This document shows, one piece after another, positions 1 through 8,346 of a stretch of 38,736 bases of DNA. Source of the DNA: Curvibacter sp. (GTDB lineage: Bacteria; Pseudomonadota; Gammaproteobacteria; Burkholderiales; Burkholderiaceae_C); assembly GCA_019233055.1 (NCBI GenBank), contig JAFAMV010000168.1:1-38736 (forward strand). Direction: 5' to 3'. The notes under the pieces are model-generated. The model was not told the origin of the DNA and did no database searches. It worked only from the letters and a program-made list of their open reading frames with translations. Every line of letters starts with the position of its first letter. Positions within the stretch are counted from its first letter, which is position 1. Position numbers and translations under genes: made by a program.

Positions 1-1
1 C

Positions 2-334
2 TTCAAGGGCATGGCCGGCAGCCGCCTGCCGATCGCGGTCGCGCACGGCGAGGGCTATGCCAACTTCAAATACCGGGGCCAACCCGACCGGGCGATCGCG
101 GCCATGCGCTTTGTCGATCACACCGGTGCCGCCACCGAGGCCTATCCCTTCAACCCCAACGGCAGCCCCGGCGGCCTGACTGCGGTGACCACCGCCGACG
201 GCCGCTTCACCGCCATGATGCCGCACCCCGAACGCGTGTTCCGCAACGTCCAGATGAGCTGGACCTCGGGCGACAGGTCTGAATTCAGCCCCTGGATGCG
301 CCTGTGGCGCAACGCCCGCCGCTGGGTGGCCTGA
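2..334 (+). CDS. purL: Phosphoribosylformylglycinamidine synthase, C-terminal end (partial)
   Basis: This is the last 110 codons of the large FGAM synthase, which makes FGAM from FGAR, glutamine and ATP in purine synthesis. The visible part belongs to the C-terminal class I glutamine amidotransferase domain. It shows the conserved segments [22 protein letters not shown] and [13 protein letters not shown]. The His and Glu of the PHPER segment are the second and third members of the family's Cys-His-Glu triad; the nucleophile Cys lies upstream of the window. The frame is open to the left edge and ends in TGA. The gene is complete at its 3' end and looks intact. Confidence 0.95.
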   Translation, partial: FKGMAGSRLPIAVAHGEGYANFKYRGQPDRAIAAMRFVDHTGAATEAYPFNPNGSPGGLTAVTTADGRFTAMMPHPERVFRNVQMSWTSGDRSEFSPWMRLWRNARRWVA

Positions 335-382
335 GCACCCTTCGGGGGGCCGCGGAGCCGGCTTGGCCGGTCCGCAGGGTGC
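335..382. repeat. Large GC-rich palindrome after purL (REP-like or terminator)
   Basis: Directly after the purL stop the sequence can fold into a long hairpin. GCACCCT (335-341) pairs with AGGGTGC (376-382), GCGGA (352-356) with TCCGC (371-375), and CCGGC (358-362) with GCCGG (366-370), leaving a 3-nt loop. No T-run follows, so it is not a classical intrinsic terminator. It could stop transcription, protect the 3' end, or be one copy of a dispersed palindromic repeat. The pairing is seen; the role is inferred. Confidence 0.5.
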
Positions 383-444
383 GCCCCTGGCGGGGTAGGG
401 AACTTCCACACGCAGTGAGGAGGTTCAAACGGGGTGCCCCCATT

Positions 445-1344
445 TCAAGCCCAGCCGGGCTGGCGGAAGGCATCCACCAGGAAGTCGACCATGGCCCGCA
501 CCTTGCCTGACAGGTGCTTGCGGCTGGGGTAGAGCGCATGGATGTCGAGCGCCGGCCGTCGGTACCGGGGCAGGATCTCGACCAGACGCCCCTGGCGCAC
601 GTCTTCGCCGATCAGGAAGGCCGGCTGCAGGATGACGCCCTGGTCGGCCAGCGCGGCCGCGCGGCAGGTGTCGCCGCTGTTGGCGCGCAGCCGGGGCCGG
701 ACGGTGACGCTCTCGGTCTGGCCCTCGGGGCCCTCGAAGTTCCAGACATCGCCCCAGGAAGCCCAGGAATAGGCCATCACGCTGTGCCGGGCCAGGTCCT
801 GCAGGCTGTGGATGGGTTCGGCGCGGGCCAGATAGGCCGGGGACGCGCACAGCAGCGTGCGGTCGCTGGCCAGGCGCCGCGAGACCAGCGAAGTGGCCTG
901 CAGGCGCCCGATGCGCACGCCCAGGTCGAAACCTTCCTCCACGAGGTCGACCACCCGGTCGGTCAGCTCGATGTCGAGCTCCACCTCGGGGTGCAGCCTG
1001 AGGAACTCGCCCCACAGCGGCGCCAGATGCAGGTTGCCGAAGCTCAGGGGGGCATTGATGCGCAGCTTGCCGCGCGGCGTGGACGAGGTGGCGCTGGCCT
1101 CGGCATTGGCCTCGGCCAGATCGTCCAGCAGTTGTCGGCAGCGCTCCACATAGCGGCTGCCCGAATCGGTCAATGACAGGCGCCGGGTGGTCCTGTTGAG
1201 CAGGCGTGTGCCCAGGCTGGCCTCGAGTTCGAGCACCAGGCGCGACACCACCGCCTTGGACAGATCCAGGCGTTCGGCGGCCTTGACAAAGCTGCCGTGA
1301 CTGACCACGGCGGTGAAGGCTTCGATTTGTCGGAGTTGGTCCAT
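445..1344 (-). CDS. LysR-family transcriptional regulator (divergent from dioxygenase gene)
   Basis: This is a 299-residue protein with an N-terminal winged helix-turn-helix (about residues 1-60, with the typical LysR segments SFVKAAERL, SKAVVSRLV and LLNRTTRR) and a periplasmic-binding-protein-like effector domain. The start is taken at the MDQLRQ ATG: reading toward the gene, GAGGA lies 9 nt before it, but directly abuts an ATG three codons upstream, which is too close. It belongs to the common group that resembles CrgA/DsdC-like repressor-activators. It is divergent from the dioxygenase/esterase pair at 1478-2951, so control of that pair is likely but inferred. The effector is unknown. Confidence 0.92.
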   Translation of the reverse strand: MDQLRQIEAFTAVVSHGSFVKAAERLDLSKAVVSRLVLELEASLGTRLLNRTTRRLSLTDSGSRYVERCRQLLDDLAEANAEASATSSTPRGKLRINAPLSFGNLHLAPLWGEFLRLHPEVELDIELTDRVVDLVEEGFDLGVRIGRLQATSLVSRRLASDRTLLCASPAYLARAEPIHSLQDLARHSVMAYSWASWGDVWNFEGPEGQTESVTVRPRLRANSGDTCRAAALADQGVILQPAFLIGEDVRQGRLVEILPRYRRPALDIHALYPSRKHLSGKVRAMVDFLVDAFRQPGWA

Positions 1345-1477
1345 GCTGGGCATTCCTCAGGTCGTGAACAGGTTCTTCGAGGGGCGATTGTCAATCTGAT
1401 GGCAATAATCTGTCTTGTTCCGGGTGATTGGATTTGCCTTCGCGACGCCCTACAGTGAGCGCAGGAGTATCCACACC
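1345..1477. promoter_or_regulatory. Divergent lysR/dioxygenase control region
   Basis: This 133-bp gap separates two divergent genes, the usual site for autoregulation by a LysR protein. It contains the dyad ATTG-N12-CAAT (1387-1390 and 1403-1406), a plausible LysR-type box, and an AT-richer stretch around 1387-1411. No convincing -35/-10 pair with 17-bp spacing was found. AGGAG at 1463-1467 is the ribosome binding site for the ATG at 1478. Confidence 0.4.
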
Positions 1478-2296
1478 ATGAGCACCACTTCGACTACCAC
1501 CCCTCTGCCCACCCTGTTCCTGTCGCACGGCGCCCCTCTGTTCGCGCTGGAGCCCGGCAGCACCGGGCCGGCGCTGACCGCCTGGGGGCGGCAATTGCGC
1601 GGCAGCAGCCCGCTGCGCGGCGTACTGATGATGTCGCCGCACTGGATGGCCCATGGCCCGGTGGTGATGAGTGCCGCCCGGCCCCAGACCTGGCACGACT
1701 TCGGCGGGTTTCCGCGCCCCCTGTATGCGCTGCAGTACCCGGCACCCGGAGATCCGGCCTTGGCCGAGCGGGTGCGCGCCTTGCTGGGCGCCGCCGGTGT
1801 GAGCAGCGCGGCCGATGCCCAGCGTCCCTTCGACCACGGTGCCTGGGTGCCGCTGATGCACCTGTTCCCGCAGGCCGATGTGCCGCTGGTGCAGATCGCC
1901 CTGCCGGCCCATGCCGGGCCCGAGGAGGTGCTGGCCCTGGGGCAGGCGCTGGCGCCGCTGCGCGAGGAAGGCATCCTGATCGTCGGCTCGGGCAGCATGA
2001 CCCACAACCTCAGCGAGTTCTTCGGCGGCGAGCGCCAGCCGGCGCCCTATGTGCTCGAGTTCTCCCGTTGGGTCGAGCAGGCCCTGGCCACGGGCGATGT
2101 CGACGCCTTGCTGGACTACCGCCGCCGGGCTCCCCATGCCCAGCGCGCCCACCCGAGTGAAGACCATTTCCTGCCGCTGTTCTTCGCCCTGGGCGCGGCC
2201 GGCCGGAGCAGCCGGCCGGACTACCTCAGCCGCGAGGTGATGTACGGAATCCTGTCCATGGACAGCTTCAGCCTGCAGGAGCCGGCCCATGCTTGA
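1478..2296 (+). CDS. ygiD: Class III extradiol ring-cleavage dioxygenase, DODA/YgiD type
   Basis: This is a 272-residue LigB-superfamily dioxygenase. E. coli YgiD cleaves the catechol ring of DOPA at the 4,5 position using a metal centre. The metal-binding histidines of the family are all present: LSHGAP (about 17), SPHWM (about 55), MTHNL (about 175) and EDHFLP (about 229). The ATG at 1478 is preferred over an upstream in-frame start because AGGAG precedes it by 10 nt. The stop overlaps the next gene by 8 bp, so the two are translated together. The true substrate in this organism is not shown; other catechols are possible. The divergent LysR gene probably controls it. Confidence 0.87.
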   Translation: MSTTSTTTPLPTLFLSHGAPLFALEPGSTGPALTAWGRQLRGSSPLRGVLMMSPHWMAHGPVVMSAARPQTWHDFGGFPRPLYALQYPAPGDPALAERVRALLGAAGVSSAADAQRPFDHGAWVPLMHLFPQADVPLVQIALPAHAGPEEVLALGQALAPLREEGILIVGSGSMTHNLSEFFGGERQPAPYVLEFSRWVEQALATGDVDALLDYRRRAPHAQRAHPSEDHFLPLFFALGAAGRSSRPDYLSREVMYGILSMDSFSLQEPAHA

Positions 2297-2951
2297 TCTG
2301 CCACTGCATTTCCAGCACCGAGCGGCGGCTGCAGGTGTGTCCGAACCCTGGTTGCTGGTGCTGATGCACGGCGTCGGCAGCAACGAGGCCGACCTGTTCG
2401 GGCTGGCTCCCTGGATCCCGCCTCAGTTCCATGTGCTGAGCCTGCGCGCGCCGCTGGCCCTGGGACCGGGGGCCTGGGCCTGGTTCCCGTTCGGGGTCGC
2501 GCCGGACGGCCGCCGGGTGATCGACGCCGCCCAGGAGCGTCGCAGCCGGGACACCCTGACCCACACCCTCGAGCTGGCGGCCCGGCAACTCGGGCTGCCG
2601 TCCTCGCGGGTGGTGGCCGGCGGTTTCAGCCAGGGCGGCATCATGGCCTTGAGCCTGCTGCTCACCCAGCCGCAGATCCTGCAGGCGGCCCTGGTCCTGC
2701 ACGGCCGCCTGCTGCCCGAGGCGCTGCCGCAGCAGGCCGAGCCCCCGGCCCTGGCCGGCCGCAGTCTGTGGCTGAGCCATGGGCTGCAGGACGAGGTGCT
2801 GCCTTCGTCCTTCACGGCGGCCATTGCCGAGCATGTGCGGGCCTTGCCGCTGTCACTGCAGATGGCGGGCTTTCCCGGCGGCCACACGATTGGCGAGGCG
2901 GAGTTGCGCGCCGTCGTCGACTGGTTGCAGCGACTCAGTGCGCCGGCCTGA
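2289..2951 (+). CDS. Alpha/beta-hydrolase, carboxylesterase/phospholipase family (YpfH-like)
   Basis: This is a 220-residue cytoplasmic serine hydrolase of the small carboxylesterase family. The nucleophile elbow is GGFSQGG near residue 115. The other triad members fit the Asp in GLQDEVLP and the His in PGGHTIG near the C-terminus. LMHGVGSNEADL near residue 28 is the oxyanion-hole region. There is no signal peptide. It overlaps the dioxygenase gene by 8 bp and therefore forms a two-gene operon with it, perhaps hydrolysing an ester that feeds the dioxygenase or acting on its product (inference). Its 3' end overlaps the convergent mtfA by 17 bp. Confidence 0.85.
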   Translation: MLDLPLHFQHRAAAAGVSEPWLLVLMHGVGSNEADLFGLAPWIPPQFHVLSLRAPLALGPGAWAWFPFGVAPDGRRVIDAAQERRSRDTLTHTLELAARQLGLPSSRVVAGGFSQGGIMALSLLLTQPQILQAALVLHGRLLPEALPQQAEPPALAGRSLWLSHGLQDEVLPSSFTAAIAEHVRALPLSLQMAGFPGGHTIGEAELRAVVDWLQRLSAPA

Positions 2952-3789
2952 AGAAGGCATCGAACAAGGGACACAGGGCCGGAAATTCCTGGCCGAAGTG
3001 CTCCCGGTTGACGAAATAGGCCTCGCAGGCCACGGCGAAGAATTCATCGATGGCCTCGGCACCATAGGGGTCGAGCCAGGGTTCGGGCTGGCCGAAACGC
3101 TGCGCCCGCAGGGTGTGCTCGCGGTGTTCCTGCCAGGCTGTCTCCAGGACCTCCTGCCAGGCCCGGCGGGCGTCGACCACCAGGGCATGGCCCATGAAGC
3201 CGGCCGGCAGGGGCGGGCAGCCGTCGGCCACCCCGTCGCGCAGGTCGAGCTTGTGGGCGAATTCGTGGATCACCACGTTGTAGCCCTGCTCGGCGCTGCG
3301 GCCGGCCATCGCCACATCGGGCCAGGACAGCATCACCGGCCCGCCCGGCATGGCTTCGCCGGCGAGTTCTTCGCGCCAGCGGTGCACCACGCCGGCTTCG
3401 TCCACCGATTCACGCTCGGCCAGGGCCAGGCCGGGGTGCAGCACGATGCCGACAAAGTCGCCATACCAGGCCAGCGCCTGCCTTGGGGCTTCGGCGGGGG
3501 CCAGGTGCAGCAGGGGCAGGCAGGCCTGGGCCGCCACGGCGACGGCCATGGCATCGCTGACCTGCAGGCCGTGGGCGCCGTGGAATTCCTTGTCGGCCAG
3601 GAACAGGCGGCAGAGGCCGCGCAGGCGGTCCTGCTCCGGGGGCGGCAGGGCAGCCAGGAAAGCATGGGCCTCGAGGGTGTCCTCCCACAGGCCTGGCGGC
3701 CAGTGGTCTTCGGTCGGGGATTCCGGGGGCTGCCGCCGCAATCCCAGGCCGTGCCGCAATTGCTGCCAGATCCGGGCGAGCAGGGCCAT
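2935..3789 (-). CDS. mtfA: Zinc-dependent peptidase MtfA (M90 family)
   Basis: This is a 284-residue protein with the metallopeptidase motif HEFAHKLD (an HEXXH zinc site) preceded by NVVIHEF. The LYGAEAIDEFFAV-like region downstream, seen here as DPYGAEAIDEFFA, carries the third acidic ligand. In E. coli MtfA binds and inactivates the glucose repressor Mlc and has aminopeptidase activity; whether an Mlc-like partner exists here cannot be seen. It is the last gene of the minus-strand run, starting 8 bp after the lpxH stop. It has no signal peptide and should be cytoplasmic. Confidence 0.9.
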   Translation of the reverse strand: MALLARIWQQLRHGLGLRRQPPESPTEDHWPPGLWEDTLEAHAFLAALPPPEQDRLRGLCRLFLADKEFHGAHGLQVSDAMAVAVAAQACLPLLHLAPAEAPRQALAWYGDFVGIVLHPGLALAERESVDEAGVVHRWREELAGEAMPGGPVMLSWPDVAMAGRSAEQGYNVVIHEFAHKLDLRDGVADGCPPLPAGFMGHALVVDARRAWQEVLETAWQEHREHTLRAQRFGQPEPWLDPYGAEAIDEFFAVACEAYFVNREHFGQEFPALCPLFDAFFRPAH

Positions 3790-3797
3790 GCGGAGGC

Positions 3798-4586
3798 TCA
3801 GGCGAGGTCGGGTGCGAGGCGGCTGAGCCGGCCCTGCTGCAGGCGCAAGACCTCGGCACGCCGCGGCTCGGCGCCCAGGTCCCAGTCGCTCAGCACCTCG
3901 CGGGCGAGGCCCGGGCCCAGCTCGTGGCGGGCCGGACGGTGGGTGTGGCCGTGGATCAGGGTGTCGGCCTGGGCGGCCAGCAGGGCGGCTCGTGTGGCCG
4001 CTGGGTCGAGGTCGGCGTAGTCTGCGCCGCTGCGCTTGCGCCCTTCGCTCTGGTCGCGCAATTGGCGCGCGATGCGGCGGCGCTCCTCGAGCGGGCGGGC
4101 CAGGAAGGCCGACTGCCAGGCCGGGGTACGCACTTCGGCCCGGAAGCGCATGTAGTCGTGGTCGTCCCGGCAGAGGGCGTCGCCATGGCTGAGCAGCCAG
4201 CGGCGGCCCTCCATGGCCAGCACACAGGGGTCGGGCAGGGCGGTCATGCCGCTGCGTCGTACAAAGTCGGGGCCGAGCAGGAAGTCGCGGTTGCCGGGCA
4301 TGAAGAAGACCGGCCGGCGTGCGGTGGCCTGCTTCAATTCGGCGAGGCAGCGTGCCTCGAAGCTGTCGGTGCTGAGCGCGTCATCGCCGATCCAGACCTC
4401 GAAGATGTCGCCGAGCAGGAACACCGCATCGGCCCGGGTCTGGCGCAGGTAGCGGCACCAGGCTTCGAAGGTGGCCTGTTCGGACTCGTGCAGATGCAGG
4501 TCCGAGATGAAATCGACCGTGCGCCAGTCCGCAGGTGCCTGCAGCACGGCGGGCGGAGGCACGGTCTGGAGCACGGCCTGGTGCAC
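3798..4586 (-). CDS. lpxH: UDP-2,3-diacylglucosamine diphosphatase (lipid A synthesis)
   Basis: This is a 262-residue calcineurin-like phosphoesterase that hydrolyses UDP-2,3-diacylglucosamine to lipid X and UMP, the fourth step of lipid A synthesis at the inner membrane. All metal-binding blocks are present in order: SDLHL, LLGDIFEVWIGDD, PGNRDF, LSHGD and HGHTHRP. The GDIFEVWIGDD block separates LpxH from other phosphoesterases. The N-terminus is about 15 residues longer than in E. coli LpxH, so the start could lie slightly downstream. It sits between ppiB (44-bp gap) and mtfA (8-bp gap), continuing the envelope theme of the run. Confidence 0.94.
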   Translation of the reverse strand: MHQAVLQTVPPPAVLQAPADWRTVDFISDLHLHESEQATFEAWCRYLRQTRADAVFLLGDIFEVWIGDDALSTDSFEARCLAELKQATARRPVFFMPGNRDFLLGPDFVRRSGMTALPDPCVLAMEGRRWLLSHGDALCRDDHDYMRFRAEVRTPAWQSAFLARPLEERRRIARQLRDQSEGRKRSGADYADLDPAATRAALLAAQADTLIHGHTHRPARHELGPGLAREVLSDWDLGAEPRRAEVLRLQQGRLSRLAPDLA

Positions 4587-4630
4587 CGCTAGGGACTCGG
4601 GTGAAAGCCTGGCAGGGCGACGTGGCTCGC

Positions 4631-5137
4631 TCAGAGCGCCACGGCCTTGTCGATCACCACGTCGTCCTTGGGCACGTCGTCGTGGAAGCCCTTGCGGCCG
4701 GTCTTCACACCCTTGATCTTGTCGACCACCTCGGTGCCCGACACGACCTTGCCGAACACGGCATAGCCCCAGCCCGAGGCGGTGGGGGCGGTGTGGTTGA
4801 GGAAGGCGTTGTCGGCCACGTTGATGAAGAACTGGGCGGTGGCCGAGTGCGGTGCGTTGGTGCGCGCCATGGCCACCGAGTAGTGGACGTTCTTCAGGCC
4901 GTTGTTGGCCTCGTTGTCGATGGCCGCGTCGGTGGGCTTTTGCTCCATGCCGGGCGCGAAGCCGCCGCCCTGGATCATGAAGCCCGGGATGACGCGGTGG
5001 AAGATGGTGTTGTCGTAGTGGCCCTTCTTCACGTAGGCGAGGAAGTTCTCGACCGACTTGGGCGCCTTCTCGGCGTCGAGTTCGAGGGTGATGACACCGT
5101 GGTCACGGATGTGCAGTTCGACTTGGGGTTGGCTCAT
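4631..5137 (-). CDS. ppiB: Cytoplasmic peptidyl-prolyl cis-trans isomerase B (cyclophilin)
   Basis: This is a 168-residue bacterial cyclophilin with no signal peptide. It shows the active-site block [14 protein letters not shown], the [14 protein letters not shown] block and the [11 protein letters not shown] block, with catalytic Arg and Phe/Gln positions intact. It speeds proline isomerisation in the cytoplasm. It lies 21 bp after the periplasmic paralogue ppiA, with which it shares the same layout of blocks; the pair is a common arrangement in this order and probably arose by duplication. Confidence 0.95.
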   Translation of the reverse strand: MSQPQVELHIRDHGVITLELDAEKAPKSVENFLAYVKKGHYDNTIFHRVIPGFMIQGGGFAPGMEQKPTDAAIDNEANNGLKNVHYSVAMARTNAPHSATAQFFINVADNAFLNHTAPTASGWGYAVFGKVVSGTEVVDKIKGVKTGRKGFHDDVPKDDVVIDKAVAL

Positions 5138-5158
5138 GGCGATTTTCCTGGTGCGTTG

Positions 5159-5752
5159 TTACTTGATCTGGGTGGCCGAGAGGATGGTCACCGGGGTCAC
5201 GGGCACGTTCTGGTTCATGCCCTTGGTGGTGGTGGGGACCGCCTTGATCTTGTCCACCACTTCCATGCCGCTGACCACCTTGCCGAAGACGGCGTAGCCG
5301 TAGCCATCGGGGTTGGGGGCATTGAGCATGCGGTTGTCCACCACGTTGATGAAGAACTGGGCGGTGGCCGAGTTCGGGTTGCCGGTGCGGGCCATGGCGA
5401 TGGTGCCGCGGTCATTGGTCAGGCCGCCCGAGGTCTCGAGGGCGATCGGCGAACGCGTGGCCTTCTGCTGCAGGTCGGCGGTGAAGCCGCCGCCCTGGAT
5501 CATGAAGCCGTCGATGACGCGATGGAACACCGTGCCGTCGTAGTGCTTGTCCTTGACGTACTGCAGGAAGTTCTCGACCGTCTTGGGGGCCTTGTCGGGA
5601 TTGAGTTCGAGCACGATGTCGCCGGCACTGGTGCTCAGCTTCACCTGAGGGGCGCCAGCGGCCAGCAAGGGGGTCGAGGCCAGGGCGAGAAGTGCGGCCA
5701 GGGCCGGTGCCAGCAGGGCGCGGCGGCGGGGCAGCAGGTGGTTCAGCATCAT
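5159..5752 (-). CDS. ppiA: Periplasmic peptidyl-prolyl cis-trans isomerase A (cyclophilin)
   Basis: This is a 197-residue cyclophilin with an N-terminal signal peptide (positively charged LLPRRRALL followed by an Ala/Leu-rich core, cleavage near STPLLAAGA). The catalytic block [15 protein letters not shown] and the [13 protein letters not shown] block are intact. It should assist folding of exported proteins in the periplasm. Its start codon overlaps the stop of the L,D-transpeptidase gene (ATGA, 5749-5752), so translation of the two is coupled. That coupling suggests the two periplasmic proteins are made together. Confidence 0.94.
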   Translation of the reverse strand: MMLNHLLPRRRALLAPALAALLALASTPLLAAGAPQVKLSTSAGDIVLELNPDKAPKTVENFLQYVKDKHYDGTVFHRVIDGFMIQGGGFTADLQQKATRSPIALETSGGLTNDRGTIAMARTGNPNSATAQFFINVVDNRMLNAPNPDGYGYAVFGKVVSGMEVVDKIKAVPTTTKGMNQNVPVTPVTILSATQIK

Positions 5753-7008
5753 CCGATGACTCCTTCAAAAAAGATCTTCCATTGTTGTCCCTGGCGCACC
5801 CAGTACTGGCGCTTGGTGCTGCCCCGGCTGCTGCCGGTGACGAGTTCGCCGAAGGTTACCACCATGGTCTCGGCGGTGTCGGTCCAGTGCAGCACCGACA
5901 GGTCCTTGAGCACGAAGCCCTTGCCGGCGGCCTTGGCGACTTCCTGTTGCAGCTGTGGCGTCCAGTCGCTCAGGTTCTTGCCATAGCTGTTGAAGTCCGG
6001 CGTGTAGTAGCCGAGCAGGCGCGGCAGGTCGCCCGCCGATTTGGCCTGGCGCCAGGCGTTGAAGGCGGCCTCGAAGCCCTGGCCCTGCTGGCGTGCCGCC
6101 TGCGGCGAGACCCACTGCAGGCTGGGCGCGATCACCACCGGCGTGCTGCGCACCTCGACGGTCTGGATGATGTGGGCCAGGTCCGGGTTGGCCATCACCA
6201 CGCAGCCGTCGGTGGACTGCGGGGGGCGCGAGAACTGGCCGGGCGGCGTGCCGTGCAGCCAGATGCCGCTGCCGGTCTTGCCGCGCAGGGCATCGTAGGG
6301 GTTGGGGTAGTTGATGGGCAGGGCGCCCGCGCCGTAGAAGTCCTTGAGCGTGCGCGGGTCCAGGTTGCTGGTGATGAAGTAGATGCCCAGCGGCGTGCGC
6401 TGGTCGCCTTCGCTGCCTTTCTCGACGCCGAGTTTGCCCACCGAGATGTAGTAGTCGGCCAGCAGCTTCATGCCCTGCTCGCCGTTCTCGAACAGGTACA
6501 GGCGTGAGCGCGAGGTGTCGACCGCGATGGCGTGGCGGTGCCGGGCCGACAGGGCCACGAACTGCGAGGGCACGGTGTTGGCGGGCGGCCGCTCGCTGAG
6601 GGCCTTGAGGCGCAGGCGAGCCTCTTCGCGCAAGTCCTTGAGCTGGGCTTCTCCGGCCTGGGCTGCGGTGTCGGGCACATCCCCGGCCTGGCGCAGCGGC
6701 CGCATCTGGGCCGACAGCAGATCGCCGTAGACCAATTGGGCGAGCTGGAAGTTGGGGTGGTCGCGGACCAGTGTCTCGGCCTGGGCCAGGGCCTCGCGGC
6801 TGCGTGCCGCGGCGATGAGGCGGTAGACCTGGATCAGCCGGGCCTCGGCCAGCCCGTCGGTCACGGCCGGCGCCTGGGTGCGGGCCGGGGCCGGCGTTGC
6901 GCTCGGGTGGGGCGCGTGGTGGCTGCGGGACCTGGCCTGGGCCCCGGGGGCAGCCAGGGCGAGGGTCAGGCAGAGCGCCGACAGGACGGCGGGAGCGAAA
7001 CGCTTCAT
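5749..7008 (-). CDS. L,D-transpeptidase (YkuD domain) with C-terminal NTF2-like domain
   Basis: This is a 419-residue exported protein. The start MKRFAP at 7008 gives a normal signal peptide ending near PGAQARS; an in-frame ATG ten codons upstream is the alternative. After a helical N-terminal part (about 40-150) comes the YkuD catalytic domain (about 160-290): HAIAVDTSRSRLYLFE, the His of WLHGTPPG, and the nucleophile Cys in STDGCVVM. This fold cross-links peptidoglycan or attaches proteins to it. The last 110 residues (from AFNAWRQAKSAGDL) form an NTF2-like domain resembling the C-terminal domain of the neighbouring TPR protein. It overlaps ppiA by 4 bp. Confidence 0.9.
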   Translation of the reverse strand: MKRFAPAVLSALCLTLALAAPGAQARSRSHHAPHPSATPAPARTQAPAVTDGLAEARLIQVYRLIAAARSREALAQAETLVRDHPNFQLAQLVYGDLLSAQMRPLRQAGDVPDTAAQAGEAQLKDLREEARLRLKALSERPPANTVPSQFVALSARHRHAIAVDTSRSRLYLFENGEQGMKLLADYYISVGKLGVEKGSEGDQRTPLGIYFITSNLDPRTLKDFYGAGALPINYPNPYDALRGKTGSGIWLHGTPPGQFSRPPQSTDGCVVMANPDLAHIIQTVEVRSTPVVIAPSLQWVSPQAARQQGQGFEAAFNAWRQAKSAGDLPRLLGYYTPDFNSYGKNLSDWTPQLQQEVAKAAGKGFVLKDLSVLHWTDTAETMVVTFGELVTGSSRGSTKRQYWVRQGQQWKIFFEGVIG

Positions 7009-7088
7009 GTTAAAAGAAAGGATCCAGAGGGCCCGCATGAGACCACCGCCGCACCGGAAGGTTCGGCGTGAGGCCTGCCGGCTCGGGC

Positions 7089-8159
7089 TCAGCCGCCCGT
7101 CGATTCGCGGACGATGAGCCAGCGCTCACCCGATTTCACCAGGTCCAGCGTCTTGCGGCTCGACACGTTCAGGCTGTCGGCGCTGTAGTCCTGGCGGAAA
7201 CGGGCCACGGCCTTGCTGCCGTTGACGCTCACCTGCACATCGCGCAGCTTCACGCTGATGCGCGACTTGCCGACGATGCGGGTGCGGCGCTCTTCTTCCC
7301 AGGCCTTGCGGTTCATCTTGCCGGGGGGGCTGAAGTCCTTGCCATAGGCACCCAGGTAGGCGGTCATGTCCTTGCCTGCCCAGGCGGCCGCCCAGGCGTG
7401 AACCGAGCTTTCGACATCCTTCTCGGCACCGCTGGCGGCGACCGCGGGTGCCTCGGCGGTAGGTGCAGGTGCAGGTGCTGCTGCGGCAGCCGGGGCCGGC
7501 GCAGCAGTCGGTGCCGACACCGCCGCAGGGGCCGGGGCGGGTGCCTTGGCCTGGGTGGCCGGGGCGGGGGCAGGGGTCGGAGCCGCAGCGACGGGCGCCG
7601 GTGTGGGCGCTGGTGCCGGCTTGCTGCCGGGCTTGGCCGGCGAGAAGAGGTCGCGGATCAGGGCCAGCTTGGGCTGGACGCTGGTGTTGGTGTTGTCGAG
7701 CTGCAGGGCCTTGCTGTAGGCCTGGCTGGCGAGCTTGGCGTAGACGTCGCCCAGGTTCTCGTGGGCGGTGGCGTAGCTGGGGTTGGTCCGGATCGCCATC
7801 TCGAGGGCGGTGCGGGCCTTGTCGTACTGGTTCTGGCTGGCATAGAGCACGGCCAGGTTGTTGTAGGGTTCGGGCAGTTCGGGGTAGTCCTGCGTCAGCG
7901 CGGTGAAGGTGTTGATGGCGTCGCCGGGCTTGCCGGACTCGGACTGGATGACGCCCTTGAGGAAGCGCATCTGCGGGTCCTTGGGCTTGCCGGCCAGGTA
8001 TTGGTCGGCCTTGGCCTGGGCCTCGGGATACTTGCCAGAACGCAGCAGCTGGGTGACATCGCCGTAATCGTCGGCCTGCGCACCGAACGACAGGCCCATG
8101 AGGGCGGCCAGGGCCAACATCCGAAGGCGGGCGGGAACAATGCTGCGATCTTGGGTCAT
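7089..8159 (-). CDS. Exported TPR protein with Pro-Ala linker and NTF2-like C-terminal domain
   Basis: This is a 356-residue protein with a signal peptide (cleavage near GAQADD), about three TPR-like helix pairs (residues 35-165, for example [20 protein letters not shown]), and a low-complexity Pro/Ala linker (about 175-245). The C-terminal domain (about 250-356) begins [14 protein letters not shown], typical of NTF2-like folds. The linker probably spans periplasmic space between a protein-binding TPR part and the NTF2-like part. It is the first gene of the six-gene minus-strand run, 80 bp ahead of the L,D-transpeptidase, so a scaffold role in cell-wall maintenance is inferred. No enzymatic motif is visible. 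Confidence 0.82.
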   Translation of the reverse strand: MTQDRSIVPARLRMLALAALMGLSFGAQADDYGDVTQLLRSGKYPEAQAKADQYLAGKPKDPQMRFLKGVIQSESGKPGDAINTFTALTQDYPELPEPYNNLAVLYASQNQYDKARTALEMAIRTNPSYATAHENLGDVYAKLASQAYSKALQLDNTNTSVQPKLALIRDLFSPAKPGSKPAPAPTPAPVAAAPTPAPAPATQAKAPAPAPAAVSAPTAAPAPAAAAAPAPAPTAEAPAVAASGAEKDVESSVHAWAAAWAGKDMTAYLGAYGKDFSPPGKMNRKAWEEERRTRIVGKSRISVKLRDVQVSVNGSKAVARFRQDYSADSLNVSSRKTLDLVKSGERWLIVRESTGG

Positions 8160-8182
8160 GGAGCCTCGTGGGGTTTGCGCGA

Positions 8183-8211
8183 TGGCAAGCGCCCACTGGG
8201 GCGCTTATACT
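8183..8211 (+). promoter_or_regulatory. Candidate cysS promoter with palindrome in the spacer
   Basis: TATACT (8206-8211) is a good -10 element; 17 bp upstream is only a weak -35 (TGGCAA, 8183-8188). The spacer is almost filled by the perfect inverted repeat GCGCCC-ACTG-GGGCGC (8189-8204). It would give a cysS leader of about 130 nt. The same 187-bp gap must also hold the divergent promoter of the TPR-led operon. Confidence 0.45.
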
Positions 8212-8346
8212 GCGGCGGATTGTAGCCGAGGGGTTGGCCTGTCGACGGCCGGTGTCTCGTGCGCTGCAACGCCTCTCCTTCCTGTTTTTTCAAGCCCTGC
8301 CGACGCCCCGCGTCCAGGGTTTTGCTGTCTGTCCAACCAACATTCC

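Noticed and set aside
7440..7620. Repetitive GC-rich tract that looks like a tandem repeat
   Set aside because: It encodes the Pro/Ala linker of the TPR protein. The repetition follows from codon use and has no exact unit.
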